A stretch of 55,239 bases of DNA from positions 1-55,239 of the forward strand of contig JADFNG010000009.1 of NCBI GenBank assembly GCA_022563505.1, written 5' to 3'. The notes beneath the pieces were generated by a model, which saw only the letters and a list, made by a program, of their open reading frames with translations, had not been told where the DNA came from and did not search any database. Made by a program: the position numbers and the translations under genes. Positions 1 through 10,114 of this stretch are shown in pieces. This DNA is from Pseudomonadota bacterium (GTDB taxonomy: Bacteria; Pseudomonadota; Gammaproteobacteria; Steroidobacterales; Woeseiaceae). Positions within the stretch are counted from its first letter, which is position 1. Each line of letters starts with the position of its first letter.

Positions 1-198
1 CAGTACGTCACCACCCAGCGCTGAATCCACCATTTCCCAGACCACGGCGCGTTCCCGCAGCGGCAGTGATTCGAGCAGCCGGGCAAGTTCGGTTGGGCGG
101 AGGTCGCTGATAAGCAGCCGAGCGGAACGCATCTGGCCGCTGTCAAGGCGGTGTCTTAGCTCTTCCAGATTCGAATGTGGCTGCTCTTTGGCGTCCAT
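1..198 (-). CDS. mgtE: Magnesium transporter MgtE, N-terminal fragment (runs off the window)
   Basis: Reading the minus strand from an ATG at 198 gives 66 codons that stay open to the window edge. The protein begins MDAKEQPHSNLEELRHRL, and its repeated pattern (LRPTELARLLESLP, then LRERAVVWEMV) is the start of the MgtE N-terminal superhelical domain, the cytoplasmic Mg2+ sensor of this channel-like Mg2+ transporter. The CBS and membrane domains lie outside the window. It follows rapZ on the same strand after a gap of about 140 bp. In many gammaproteobacteria ptsH stands between rapZ and mgtE; it is absent here. The family call rests on a short stretch. Confidence 0.75.
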   Translation of the reverse strand, partial: MDAKEQPHSNLEELRHRLDSGQMRSARLLISDLRPTELARLLESLPLRERAVVWEMVDSALGGDVL

Positions 199-337
199 GG
201 GTTCTGCTCTTCGGCCAGGTTCATGCGCTCGGGGGGCACGCCGGTTTGGTGTCGCCGGCGCCTCGTTGGAGCAGAAGTGTAGCTGTCTTCGGGCACAAGG
301 GCACGCGTAACAGGGAAAAACGGCCCGGCGCGTTTTT

Positions 338-1231
338 CTACGGCGTGGCTTCCGCTGTCTGGCTGATCAATTCGCTGTGTCTCGTCAGCACCGGGTCGTG
401 GGTCTTTTTCAGTGCGCTGGCCAGTTTTTCGGTCATGTGGACGGAGCGGTGCTGGCCGCCGGTGCAGCCGATCGCCACGGTCAGGTAGCCGCGATCGAAG
501 CTGACGTAGCGTGGAATCCAGCGTGTCAGAAAAGCAAGAATGTCATCGTACATCTGGGCGAAGAGTTCATCGGCATCAAGGAATTCAGCGACGGGCTGAT
601 CAAGCCCGGTGAGCGGTCGTAATTCCGGTTGCCAATAGGGGTTGGGCAGGCAGCGCAGGTCAAAGACAAAATCCGCGTCCGCCGGGATACCGTGCTTGAA
701 GCCGAATGATTCGATGAGTACAGACAGGACGTTGCTGTGGCGTCGGTCCACTCGTTCACGAATGGTGTTGCCAAGCTCGTAAACGCTGCTCTTGGTTGTA
801 TCGATGATCAGGTCAGCCAAGTTGATGATCTGGCCGAGCAGTTCCCGTTCGTGGGTAATTGCGGTGCGTAATTCCTTGCCGTGGCCGGCCAACGGGTGGC
901 GCCGCCGGCTTTCACTGTAGCGTGTCAACAACACATCATCACTGGTTTGCAGGAACAGCACGTCCGTGCGAACACTGTTTGAACGCAGTTCCGCTATGAC
1001 TTCAGGTAGTGAGTCGATGTCGTGATGGGGATTTCTGGCATCAACGCTGACAGCAATGCGTGTGATGGACTGATCTTCCGCGTTGGTCAGTTCCTGCAGA
1101 AGCGACTTGAGAAGGGCGACAGGAAGATTGTCGATGCAGTAGTAGCCCAGATCCTCCAGCACATGCAATGCCACGCTCTTGCCTGAGCCGGACAGCCCGC
1201 TGACGATGATGAGACGTGTCTCTTCGGACAT
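338..1231 (-). CDS. rapZ: RNase adapter protein RapZ (nucleotide-binding, YvcJ family)
   Basis: The 297-residue product has a P-loop GLSGSGKS at residues 12-19 near an otherwise typical N-terminus (LIIVSGLSGSGKSVALHVLEDLG begins at residue 7 and is shown here only in part: LIIVSG). The C-terminal half carries the family-typical GCTGGQHRSV block, linked in E. coli RapZ to sugar-phosphate and RNA binding. In E. coli the protein binds glucosamine-6-phosphate and delivers the GlmZ sRNA to RNase E, tuning GlmS and so the supply of UDP-GlcNAc for wall and LPS. It lies 20 bp downstream of ptsN and is probably cotranscribed with it. No GlmZ/GlmY is visible in the window, so the RNA partner is unknown. 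Confidence 0.96.
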   Translation of the reverse strand: MSEETRLIIVSGLSGSGKSVALHVLEDLGYYCIDNLPVALLKSLLQELTNAEDQSITRIAVSVDARNPHHDIDSLPEVIAELRSNSVRTDVLFLQTSDDVLLTRYSESRRRHPLAGHGKELRTAITHERELLGQIINLADLIIDTTKSSVYELGNTIRERVDRRHSNVLSVLIESFGFKHGIPADADFVFDLRCLPNPYWQPELRPLTGLDQPVAEFLDADELFAQMYDDILAFLTRWIPRYVSFDRGYLTVAIGCTGGQHRSVHMTEKLASALKKTHDPVLTRHSELISQTAEATP

Positions 1232-1251
1232 GATTTATCTCTTGTCGACAA

Positions 1252-1737
1252 CTATGGTGTGCCCGGCACTTCCGACTCGCAGCGAGTCGCGCAGCTCATT
1301 AGAGCCGCGTGCAAGTCGCGACTGCTGCGGGCTTCCCGCAGTTTGGTGCGCAACACTTCGTCGGTTAGCAAGCCTGCGATCAGGCGTGTATCCGCGTAAT
1401 GACTCTCGTCCATCGCGGCGGGCACCATCAGGCCAAATACAAGATCAACGAATTCGCCATCCGTTGAATCGAAATCAATGGGTGACGATAATTTGATCAA
1501 TGCACCGCTGCTCTGCCCTATGGCTTCGATGCGGCAATGCGGAAATGCGGAACCCTTGTCCAGACATGTGCAGCCGAGGCGCTCACGCTCTACCAGTCTG
1601 GAAAAAATTTCCTCATTGGCAACTTCAGGATTGGTGGTTGAGAGTAGCTCGCTGAGAATTTCAAGGCAGTGTTTTTTGCTGCGAGCATGGGCATTGCAAA
1701 GCACGCTGTCCGGCTTTATGAGTTGTTCAAGATTCAT
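1252..1737 (-). CDS. ptsN: PTS IIA-like nitrogen regulatory protein (EIIA-Ntr)
   Basis: A 161-residue mannitol/fructose-type EIIA domain protein. The phosphorylated histidine is His67 in AFPHCRI, corresponding to the IPHGR-type motif of the family. It receives phosphate from the NPr/EI-Ntr relay and regulates K+ uptake, phosphate and sigma-54-linked functions by protein contact. It starts at an ATG at 1737, ends 20 bp before rapZ, and follows hpf after 78 bp, matching the usual rpoN-hpf-ptsN-rapZ order. ptsO (NPr) is not seen where it is often found after rapZ. No HPr kinase gene intervenes, unlike in xanthomonads. Confidence 0.95.
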   Translation of the reverse strand: MNLEQLIKPDSVLCNAHARSKKHCLEILSELLSTTNPEVANEEIFSRLVERERLGCTCLDKGSAFPHCRIEAIGQSSGALIKLSSPIDFDSTDGEFVDLVFGLMVPAAMDESHYADTRLIAGLLTDEVLRTKLREARSSRDLHAALMSCATRCESEVPGTP

Positions 1738-1815
1738 GTCTGGGGAGAAAGTGTAATGGGTGGGAGAGTGGAAAAGGTGGCCAGCCCGTGACCGACCACC
1801 TCATATGTTACATGC

Positions 1816-2136
1816 TTAACCGAATTGGCGTTTGTCCGCGTCTCTGGCGTGATGATCCGCGTGTTTTTCCTTGTGTTTTTTCACCTGGCGGTTGAGTTTG
1901 TCAGCAAGGGCATCGATTGCTGCGTACATATCTTCATCGGTAGCATCGGCATAGATCTTGGCGCCATTAACGCTGATTGTGGCTTCTGCTTTTTGTCTGA
2001 GCTTTTCGACGGTGAGGATGCAATGCACGTCTGTAACCTGATCAAAGTGGCGTTCAATTTTTTCCAGCTTGCTGGTTACATATTTTCGAAGTGAGTCCGT
2101 TAATTCGACATGGTGCCCCGTGACGTCTAATTGCAT
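1816..2136 (-). CDS. hpf: Ribosome hibernation promoting factor, short form
   Basis: The 106-residue protein is a short HPF/YfiA-family member. It shows the basic and aromatic N-terminal half (MQLDVTGHHVELTDSLR) and a TVEKLRQKAEATISVNG core, ending in a His/Lys-rich tail. It lacks the C-terminal dimerisation domain of long HPF, so like E. coli HPF it would need RMF-type help to form 100S ribosomes. An AGGAG lies a few bases upstream of the ATG at 2136. It lies between rpoN and ptsN, its usual place. A perfect TATAAT box upstream suggests it can also be transcribed on its own in stationary phase. Confidence 0.95.
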   Translation of the reverse strand: MQLDVTGHHVELTDSLRKYVTSKLEKIERHFDQVTDVHCILTVEKLRQKAEATISVNGAKIYADATDEDMYAAIDALADKLNRQVKKHKEKHADHHARDADKRQFG

Positions 2137-2219
2137 ATTATTCTCCTGATTAACGACATTTTCGACGATTATCCGATCCTCTCGGCGAGCCTGATTTCGC
2201 CATTCGAATTTTCGTCCCG

Positions 2220-2225
2220 ATTATA
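2220..2225 (-). promoter_or_regulatory. Candidate -10 box for hpf
   Basis: On the minus strand this is a perfect TATAAT about 85 bp upstream of the hpf start and about 45 bp past the end of the MITE-like element. No convincing -35 hexamer lies 16-18 bp further upstream, so an activator or a different sigma factor could be involved. The call rests on the hexamer and its position only. Confidence 0.35.
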
Positions 2226-2269
2226 GTCCAGCAAGCCGACAGCTTCCTCCTTTACGGTTTTCTACCTAA

Positions 2270-2428
2270 GGAACCTCTGATCTATTCGTCAACTCGTATC
2301 TTGGCTCCAATATATCCAGCTTCGGCGTTGCGAATCTTCGCAATGGCCAGCCATTACGGGCGATCCGTGCCTTGAATCTGAATATTTTGACTCCCAATCT
2401 ACTTCGTCCAGAATACATCAGAGGTTCC
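2270..2428. mobile_element. MITE-like element, 159 bp, flanked by a CTAA target duplication
   Basis: Both ends carry the same inverted sequence, GGAACCTCTGAT-n-TATTC, 18 positions with one mismatch (2270-2287 and, inverted, 2411-2428). The element is bordered directly by CTAA at 2266-2269 and again at 2429-2432. A 4-bp YTAR-type duplication is the pattern of the IS5 group, so this is best read as a non-autonomous IS5-type MITE. Beyond the ends, the arms keep only patchy complementarity. No transposase and no credible gene lies inside; the 63-codon frame across it is chance. The right-hand CTAA copy contains the rpoN stop codon, so insertion happened exactly at the end of rpoN without changing its protein. 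Confidence 0.75.
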
Positions 2429-3823
2429 CTAACGTGGCTTACGTATCCTGCGTTCACTGGATGATGCGATCTTCAATGCTTCACGGTACTTCGCAACGGT
2501 TCGCCTGGCAACCGAAATGCCTTGCGCACCCAGCAAAACGGCAATCTTGCTGTCACTGAGCGGTTTCGCCGGGTTTTCGGCACCAATCAGCTTACGAATC
2601 TTTGCCCGAACCGAGGTCGATGACTGCTCTTCGCCGCCCGCCGTCGACAAGTGGCTGGAAAAAAAGTACTTGAATTCAAAGACTCCACGCGGGGTGTGCA
2701 TGTACTTGGCGGTGGTCACCCTTGAAATGGTGGATTCGTGCATGCCTATCGCCTCTGCAACATCCCGCAATACGAGGGGTTTCATGGCTTCGTCACCCAG
2801 TTCGAGAAACTCGTGCTGGCGCGAAATGATGCAGGTCGCAACCTTCATCAGCGTTTCATTGCGAATTTCGAGGCTGCGCACCAGCCAACGCGCCTCCTGA
2901 AGTTGAGAGCGCAACACGGAGTGATCTCCACTGCCTCTGAGCAACTTGGCATATTGCTGATTGACGCTTAATTTCGGGATGCCCGAAGAACTGATTTCAA
3001 CTTGCCAGCGATTGTCTATTTTTCGCACGAATACGTCCGGCACAACGTACTCGGCCGATGGTGGACTCACGGCGAGGCCAGGTTTTGGGTGGCATCCGCG
3101 TATCAGTGCCAGTGCACCTTCCAGATCCTCAACCGATGCGCGGTGGCTGCGGCGCAGTTCGCCATACTGCTGGTCAGCCACGAGATCAAGATGATCACTC
3201 GCGATCGCCAGCGCAAGTTCGCGGCCGGGTGTATTGCCCTCAAGCTGCGCCAGTTGCAGCTTGAGGCATTCTGACAGCGAGCGGGCGCCAACGCCGACCG
3301 GATCCAGTCGCTGCACCTTGTGCAGTGCTGCTTCAATCTCTTCTGCAGTGATTGCTGCATCGCGATCAATACTGTCCTGGATATCGTCGAAATCAGCGGT
3401 CAGATAGCCATCGTCATTGATTGCATCAATCAGTGCTTCACCGATGACTGCCTCACGTGGACTGAAATTCTCGAGTTCCAGTTGCCATAACAGGTGTTCC
3501 CGCAAGGTCTGGCCGCTAAGATCGGCAAATTCACTGACCGGCCGACCTTCGCCGTTCCACCCGCTGTCACGCACCCGCTCCATCGCGCTGGCTTGCCAGT
3601 TTTCATCCGCTACGACGGTCTGGATTTCCGCCGTGGTTTCTGAACTGGTTTTGGGAGCCTCATCCGGCAGCTCCTCCATTTCCAGCATGATGTTTTCTTC
3701 GAGGGCTTCCTGTATTTGCGCACTGAGATCCATCACAGGCAATTGCAGCAGGCGAATGGCCTGTTGCAATTGTGGTGTCATCGTTAATGACTGACCGAGT
3801 TTTAGCTGCAATGATAGCTTCAT
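2429..3823 (-). CDS. rpoN: RNA polymerase sigma-54 factor
   Basis: The 464-residue protein has all three sigma-54 regions. The Gln/Leu-rich activator-interacting region I is at residues 1-50 (LKLGQSLTMTPQLQQAIRLL); an acidic linker follows, then the core-binding domain and helix-turn-helix. The RpoN box ARRTVAKYRE near the C-terminus reads the -24 element. It directs core polymerase to -24/-12 promoters that need enhancer-binding ATPases. It lies 47 bp downstream of lptB, as in most gammaproteobacteria. Its stop codon TAG (2429-2431) falls inside the target duplication of the MITE-like element, so rpoN mRNA may be cut off from hpf-ptsN-rapZ or run through the repeat. Confidence 0.98.
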   Translation of the reverse strand: MKLSLQLKLGQSLTMTPQLQQAIRLLQLPVMDLSAQIQEALEENIMLEMEELPDEAPKTSSETTAEIQTVVADENWQASAMERVRDSGWNGEGRPVSEFADLSGQTLREHLLWQLELENFSPREAVIGEALIDAINDDGYLTADFDDIQDSIDRDAAITAEEIEAALHKVQRLDPVGVGARSLSECLKLQLAQLEGNTPGRELALAIASDHLDLVADQQYGELRRSHRASVEDLEGALALIRGCHPKPGLAVSPPSAEYVVPDVFVRKIDNRWQVEISSSGIPKLSVNQQYAKLLRGSGDHSVLRSQLQEARWLVRSLEIRNETLMKVATCIISRQHEFLELGDEAMKPLVLRDVAEAIGMHESTISRVTTAKYMHTPRGVFEFKYFFSSHLSTAGGEEQSSTSVRAKIRKLIGAENPAKPLSDSKIAVLLGAQGISVARRTVAKYREALKIASSSERRIRKPR

Positions 3824-3870
3824 AGATCTTGCTTATGCGCCGACTGGATCCTTTTCCTGAGAAGATCGAG

Positions 3871-4596
3871 TCAGAGTCTGAACTCCTGTCCGAGATAAAC
3901 TTCACGGACGTGTTGATTGGCGAGTATTTCGTCTGGCGTACCGGCTGCAATCAGGCTGCCCTCATTCAGTATATAAGCTCTGCCGCAAATTCCGAGTGTC
4001 TCTCTCACATTATGGTCGGTAATCAGTACCCCGATGTCCCGATCGCACAAATGTCGGATAATTCGCTGAATGTCCAGTACCGAAATCGGGTCGACGCCGG
4101 CAAAGGGTTCGTCCAGCAACACGAACCGCGGGTTCGCTGCCAGCGCGCGTGCAATTTCAACGCGACGTCTTTCACCGCCGGATAAACTGATGCCCAAACT
4201 GGTGCGAACATGGCCAACGTGCAGTTCATCGAGTAACTGTTCGAGTTCCTGCTCCCGTCCGGCGCGATCCAGGTCGTCTCGATTTTCCAGGATGGCGAGC
4301 ACATTCTGCTCAACCGTCAATTTTCGAAATATCGATGCTTCCTGTGGCAAATAGCCAAGGCCCAGTCGTGCACGTCGATGCATGGGCAGGGGAGTGATAT
4401 CTTTACCGTCCAGCAGAATGCGTCCTTTGTCTGCGGCAATCAGCCCGACTATCATGTAAAAAGCGGTCGTCTTTCCTGCTCCGTTTGGCCCCAGGAGACC
4501 CACGACCTCGCCGCTCCGGATTTCGATGGAAAGGCCTTTTACAACGTCACGAAATTTGTAGCGCTTGGCAATATCCTGAACACTGAGGATGCTCAC
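3871..4596 (-). CDS. lptB: LPS export ABC transporter ATP-binding protein LptB
   Basis: A 241-residue ABC ATPase with Walker [10 protein letters not shown] at residues 36-44, signature LSGGE at 138-142 and Walker B FVLLDEP at 158-164, plus the TDHNVRETL switch region typical of LptB. It powers extraction of LPS from the inner membrane together with LptF/LptG, which are not encoded here. It overlaps the lptA stop by 4 bp, indicating translational coupling, and precedes rpoN. Length and motifs match the family with no oddities. Confidence 0.97.
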   Translation of the reverse strand: MSILSVQDIAKRYKFRDVVKGLSIEIRSGEVVGLLGPNGAGKTTAFYMIVGLIAADKGRILLDGKDITPLPMHRRARLGLGYLPQEASIFRKLTVEQNVLAILENRDDLDRAGREQELEQLLDELHVGHVRTSLGISLSGGERRRVEIARALAANPRFVLLDEPFAGVDPISVLDIQRIIRHLCDRDIGVLITDHNVRETLGICGRAYILNEGSLIAAGTPDEILANQHVREVYLGQEFRL

Positions 4597-5324
4597 TGGT
4601 CGTTATTCTCCGCCGCGGTGGACGCATTCGTGTCCTGATTGCCACTGTCAGCCGGACTATCTTTACCTCCTGGGGTATTGTCCAAAGCCTCTGCGTTTAC
4701 TCGCGGGGTGTAAGTGATTTTAACGCGTGAATCCCCTCCGCCGGCTGATTGGGCGTTGATGCGCTGTTCCTTGATATTGTAAACGAGAAAATTGCTGGAT
4801 ATCCGATTGCCGCCTTCGGTGATTACCGCATCTCCGGAAAACTCAATCACGCCGGTGGTAAAATCGTAAACCAGGCTCCTGGCCTCGGCGTACGTTGTGT
4901 TGTCGCGGCCAGAGCGGCGCAATTCGAACGTGGCGGGGTTGCCGGTAATGGTGGCCAGCTGCAATTCGTGCTGCTTGAATTTGAGGTCCGCCGATTCGCA
5001 CTCTATGTGACCCTGTTCAGTGTCAATGATCACGTTGCCGGAGAAATGCCAGATACTGTCTTCAAAATCGAGTTTGCTGGCGCGTCCTGAATCCGCCTGA
5101 ATGCCAATGTTTCCTTGCGTAACTCTCAATCCCTGGAAGGTAAGCATCGAGTTTTTGCCGTCGTAACTTGTCGAATCAGCGTCCAGTATGATGGGCAGAC
5201 GCGCATCAGTGATCTGCGCAACGCCAGGCAGCGCAAAAAGAACACCGAAGACCAGCATGCCGGCAGTCAGGCGGCCCGGATGACGTCGTGTGTCGTACCT
5301 GCGTTGATTACTTGATATTTCCAT
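4593..5324 (-). CDS. lptA: LPS transport periplasmic protein LptA
   Basis: The 243-residue precursor has a basic N-terminus followed by a hydrophobic stretch ending near ALPGVAQ, a probable Sec signal peptide. An OstA/LptA beta-jellyroll domain covers roughly residues 40-190 ([24 protein letters not shown]). LptA forms the periplasmic bridge that carries LPS from LptC to LptD. The last 30 or so residues are a low-complexity Asn/Asp/Ser/Gly tail, longer than in E. coli LptA (185 residues) and probably disordered. It is flanked by lptC and lptB, as expected. Confidence 0.94.
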   Translation of the reverse strand: MEISSNQRRYDTRRHPGRLTAGMLVFGVLFALPGVAQITDARLPIILDADSTSYDGKNSMLTFQGLRVTQGNIGIQADSGRASKLDFEDSIWHFSGNVIIDTEQGHIECESADLKFKQHELQLATITGNPATFELRRSGRDNTTYAEARSLVYDFTTGVIEFSGDAVITEGGNRISSNFLVYNIKEQRINAQSAGGGDSRVKITYTPRVNAEALDNTPGGKDSPADSGNQDTNASTAAENNDQ

Positions 5325-5348
5325 GACACTCTGGTGTATGCATAAATT

Positions 5349-5906
5349 TCAGGGAACAAACTTGCCGTTGACATTGGAAACGAGCGTGAGTTGATTGTCT
5401 TTGAGCAATGCTAGCATGCCGGTTGCCGTGAGGCTCTGTGAGCCAATTCTCACTTGTACGCGACGGTCGGTTTTCGCCCTGTATTCACCAAGGTCAAGCT
5501 CGAGATATTGCGTGCGAATCTCGGTGACCTTGCCGGAGAATGCTGCAGAACTTGTTGCAATAACGTGTCCTTCGAGTACCAGGTAATTCTGCTCCATGCT
5601 GATGGTGGCGGTATCTGCCGACAGTCTCCATGGAAATTCAGATCCTGGCGAATATTTGATGCTGACATTCTGTAGTTCGATCAGATCGTCGGCAACTTGT
5701 TCCGCAAAATCCGCTTTGATTTCATACAAAAACCGACCGTCATCGCCGGTACCCAATATGCGGGCTGTGCGCAGGTAAAAGCCGTTGCGTACGGCCGCCG
5801 TTGAGGTTACTTCTACCTCTCCTTTGCTTAATGATTGCGACAGGTACCAGCTGCCGGCAGCCAGTACGAGTAGCAAGCCGGATCCCAGAATGTCTCTTGC
5901 GGTCAT
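5349..5906 (-). CDS. lptC: LPS export protein LptC
   Basis: A 185-residue bitopic protein: one N-terminal membrane segment (residues 5-23, ILGSGLLLVLAAGSWYL) is followed by a periplasmic LptC jellyroll (LRTARILGTGDDGRFLYEI, residues 45-63). It receives LPS from LptB2FG and hands it to LptA. Its ATG overlaps the kdsC stop (TAATG arrangement), and lptA follows after 24 bp. Identity is supported by order and size more than by any catalytic motif. Confidence 0.92.
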   Translation of the reverse strand: MTARDILGSGLLLVLAAGSWYLSQSLSKGEVEVTSTAAVRNGFYLRTARILGTGDDGRFLYEIKADFAEQVADDLIELQNVSIKYSPGSEFPWRLSADTATISMEQNYLVLEGHVIATSSAAFSGKVTEIRTQYLELDLGEYRAKTDRRVQVRIGSQSLTATGMLALLKDNQLTLVSNVNGKFVP

Positions 5907-6421
5907 TATTCCGGTTCCGCCCCAGCATCCCGGGCGTTAAGAAGGAGGTCGCAGATTTCCCGGATCGCACCGAAGCCGCCGGCTTTAGTGGTCGTGTAAT
6001 CGCATATTTCCTGTACGTCTCTGTGGGCGTTTGCAACCGCAAACGATACACCTGTTTTTCGCAGTAACGCAATATCCGGTAAGTCATCTCCGGCAAACGC
6101 ACTCTGTGATGCTGGAATCGAAAGCTCTGAGAGCAATTGTTCAAAGGTTGCGACTTTGTCCTTGCAACCCAGAAAAATGTGCTTCACGCCAAGCTCGTTC
6201 ATGCGTTGGCGCACGGCCGCGGATTTCCGGCCGCTGATAACGGCAACCTGGATGCCGGCCTCAAGGATACGGCGAATACCGTAGCCGTCGTGCGTGTGAA
6301 ATGCCTTGCTCTCGACACCTTCATCCGAGAGGTAAAAACGGCCATCCGTAAATACGCCGTCTACATCGAAGCCGATCAGTCGAATGCCGGCCAACAACCC
6401 ATTCAGCTCCCGTGGCGTCAC
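5906..6421 (-). CDS. kdsC: 3-deoxy-D-manno-octulosonate 8-phosphate phosphatase
   Basis: A 171-residue HAD-superfamily phosphatase of the compact C0 type. The nucleophile loop is DVDGVFTDG, with Asp19 and Asp21, and the C-terminal acidic motif is GDDLPDIALL. It releases phosphate from Kdo-8-P to give Kdo for the LPS inner core. It starts with GTG at 6421, overlapping the kdsD stop (GTGA), so the two Kdo genes are translationally coupled. Length is slightly below E. coli KdsC (188). Confidence 0.95.
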   Translation of the reverse strand: MTPRELNGLLAGIRLIGFDVDGVFTDGRFYLSDEGVESKAFHTHDGYGIRRILEAGIQVAVISGRKSAAVRQRMNELGVKHIFLGCKDKVATFEQLLSELSIPASQSAFAGDDLPDIALLRKTGVSFAVANAHRDVQEICDYTTTKAGGFGAIREICDLLLNARDAGAEPE

Positions 6422-7401
6422 ATCACACCTGCACGAAAGAGGTCATGAATATTCAGTGCCCCAACAAGGCGACGCTTGGAATCCTCGATCAACAATGCCG
6501 TTATTTTGTGCTCTTCCATCAGGTGTACTGCTTCAGCCGCCAGCATGTCCGCCGAGGCTGTCTTGCTATTCCTGTGCAGGACATCCTTCATCAGCGTCTT
6601 GTGGATATCGATTTGGGCATCGAGCGCACGACGCAGATCGCCGTCCGTAAAGATGCCGAGAATGGTCTGCTCGGGCCCGACGATTGCTGTCATGCCGAGG
6701 CCTTTTTCACTCATTTCCATCAAACCCTGACCAAGCGTCGCGTCGGCAGCGACAGTCGGGATATCAGTTCCCGTGTGCATGACATCGGCAATGCGCAACA
6801 ACAGGCGCTTGCCGAGGGTGCCACTTGGATGTGAACGCGCGAAGTCCTCGGCGGTAAAACCGCGGCTTTCGAGCAACGCCACGGCCAGCGCGTCTCCCAT
6901 GGCCAGGCTTGCGGTGGTACTTGCCGTCGGTGCGAGGTTCAGGGGGCATGCTTCTTCGCTGACGCTGACATCGAGGTGTGCATCGGCGACCTTGGCCAGC
7001 GTTGACGTGGGTTTTCCTGTCATTGAAATCAGTCGAATACCCATCCGCTTGATGAGCGGCAACATAGTGACCACTTCCTGGGTCTCACCGGAATAGGATA
7101 CGGCCAGCAACAGATCCTGATCGGTGATCATGCCAAGATCACCATGACTGGCTTCTGCCGGGTGGACGAAAAAAGCGGGCGTGCCGGTGCTCGCCAGTGT
7201 GGCGGCGATCTTGCCGCCGATATGACCGGACTTGCCCATCCCTGTCACGACGATACGTCCGCTTGTATCCAGGCAAAGGGCGCAGGCCGTGGCAAAGGAG
7301 GCATCGAGTCGTTCGCCAAGGCTTTTTATCGCACGGGATTCTATGTCCAGCACGCGAGCTGCCAGCGCCAGCAATTCATCCGTTGTCAGGCTTGTCGACA
7401 C
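6418..7401 (-). CDS. kdsD: Arabinose-5-phosphate isomerase KdsD
   Basis: The 327-residue enzyme has an N-terminal SIS sugar-isomerase domain (VVTGMGKSGHIGGKIA, residues 50-65; AVSYSGETQEV) and two C-terminal CBS domains (from about residue 205). It converts ribulose-5-phosphate to arabinose-5-phosphate, the first step toward Kdo. The start is GTG at 7401. It heads the kdsD-kdsC-lptC-lptA-lptB-rpoN run and is 30 bp downstream of the antiporter gene. Length and domain order equal those of E. coli KdsD (328). Confidence 0.96.
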   Translation of the reverse strand: MSTSLTTDELLALAARVLDIESRAIKSLGERLDASFATACALCLDTSGRIVVTGMGKSGHIGGKIAATLASTGTPAFFVHPAEASHGDLGMITDQDLLLAVSYSGETQEVVTMLPLIKRMGIRLISMTGKPTSTLAKVADAHLDVSVSEEACPLNLAPTASTTASLAMGDALAVALLESRGFTAEDFARSHPSGTLGKRLLLRIADVMHTGTDIPTVAADATLGQGLMEMSEKGLGMTAIVGPEQTILGIFTDGDLRRALDAQIDIHKTLMKDVLHRNSKTASADMLAAEAVHLMEEHKITALLIEDSKRRLVGALNIHDLFRAGVM

Positions 7402-7431
7402 TGTCTCTCTCCGTACCGTTACCCCGGCAGT

Positions 7432-8397
7432 TTATATGTTTTGGACGGTCACGTAGCTAATGTAGCCGACAAACGCCGTCAAAAGGGCGGCCCCCTCCAG
7501 CCGGTTTATCGAGTTCTTGCCGTCCTGATCGTAGGTCATGCAAAACAAGACCAGTGTAAATGCAACCATGACGAAGATATGCAGCGAAAGTACGCTGGGG
7601 GCCAGGGCTGCCGGTTGAATCGCAGCAGCGATACCAATGACTGCAAGCAGGTTAAAAATATTCGAGCCAACTATGTTGCCGATGGCCAAATCGTATTCGC
7701 CTTTGAGGGCGCTGACCAGGGATACCGTCAGTTCGGGCAAGCTGGTGCCAATGGCGATAATAGTGACGCCGATGACCATATCGGAAACACCCAAATCACG
7801 GGCAACCTCAATGGCCCCGTCAACCAGCAATTCGGCTCCACCGAGCAACATGGCCAGGCCGACGGCCAACCAGAAAATTGCAACCCGCGTTTCGACGTTC
7901 TTGGGGATCTCGGCTTCGTAGTCGGCCTGCATAGGATCGCTGGCAGAGGATCGCAATCCCAGTCGGGTGAGCCAGACCATCACGATAACGAGGCCGGTGA
8001 GTAACGCCAGGCCATCAATTCTGCTCAAGTGAGAATCCAGGAACAGCGAGACGGTGAAAAGTGAAACGGCCAGCAGCGCGGGCATCTCTCGCTGTAGCGT
8101 AGCCGATGCCAGTTTAATCGGCCTGATCAGTGCGACACAGCCGAGGACGAGTCCGATGTTTGCGATGTTGGAGCCAATGGCATTGCCGATGGCAAGATCT
8201 ACATCGCCTCGCATTGCGGCATTCACGGACACCATGATTTCGGGTGCCGAAGTGGCGAACGCCACAATGGTAAGACCGATGAGCAGCGGCGCGACGCCAA
8301 GGTTGCGCGCGGTCGCTGCAGCGCCGTGAACAAACCGGTCAGCACCCAAGACCAGGAGTGCCAGACCGGCGACTATTAATAAGATATTGCCAAGCAT
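7432..8397 (-). CDS. yrbG: Calcium/sodium antiporter, YrbG family
   Basis: A polytopic CaCA-superfamily exchanger of about 321 residues. It carries the two inverted alpha-repeats: the first around VAFATSAPEIMVSVNAA with GNAIGSNIANIGLVLG, the second around AIGTSLPELTVSLVSA with GNIVGSNIFNLLAV. ATG at 8397 (MLGNILL) fits homologues better than the TTG nine bases upstream. It probably exports Ca2+ in exchange for Na+ or H+. In E. coli it also neighbours kdsD, where the mla lipid-transport operon follows; here no mla gene is present and the next gene is the divergent ibaG. Confidence 0.9.
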   Translation of the reverse strand: MLGNILLIVAGLALLVLGADRFVHGAAATARNLGVAPLLIGLTIVAFATSAPEIMVSVNAAMRGDVDLAIGNAIGSNIANIGLVLGCVALIRPIKLASATLQREMPALLAVSLFTVSLFLDSHLSRIDGLALLTGLVIVMVWLTRLGLRSSASDPMQADYEAEIPKNVETRVAIFWLAVGLAMLLGGAELLVDGAIEVARDLGVSDMVIGVTIIAIGTSLPELTVSLVSALKGEYDLAIGNIVGSNIFNLLAVIGIAAAIQPAALAPSVLSLHIFVMVAFTLVLFCMTYDQDGKNSINRLEGAALLTAFVGYISYVTVQNI

Positions 8398-8516
8398 AAA
8401 AATCAAATCTGTCAGTGGCAGGGCACGCTCCAGATTCGTGACTGGGCGTTACCTGAAACCGGGCCGGGTCGTCAATGATACACAATCGGCGCTTTCCGTT
8501 GGACACTGGCTGATTT

Positions 8517-8525
8517 TGTTACACT
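8517..8525 (+). promoter_or_regulatory. Candidate extended -10 promoter for ibaG-murA
   Basis: TG-T-TACACT is an extended -10 element 27 bp upstream of the ibaG ATG. A TTGGAC at 8499-8504 is present, but with a 15-bp spacer it is too close for an ideal -35. It lies in the 155-bp divergent region between yrbG and ibaG. Confidence 0.35.
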
Positions 8526-8552
8526 CCCGCAACGCTGCTGCGAGAATAATTG

Positions 8553-10071
<1,519 letters not shown>

Positions 10072-10114
10072 GAAACCAAAAACGACCCGACTGATTTGCT
10101 GGCGTCTCTTGTGC

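Noticed and set aside
2266-2457. 63-codon minus-strand frame between hpf and rpoN
   Set aside because: It lies almost wholly inside the MITE-like element and overlaps the rpoN 3' end; no protein similarity.
7144-8004. 286-codon plus-strand frame
   Set aside because: Antisense to kdsD and yrbG, low-complexity composition, no family resemblance.
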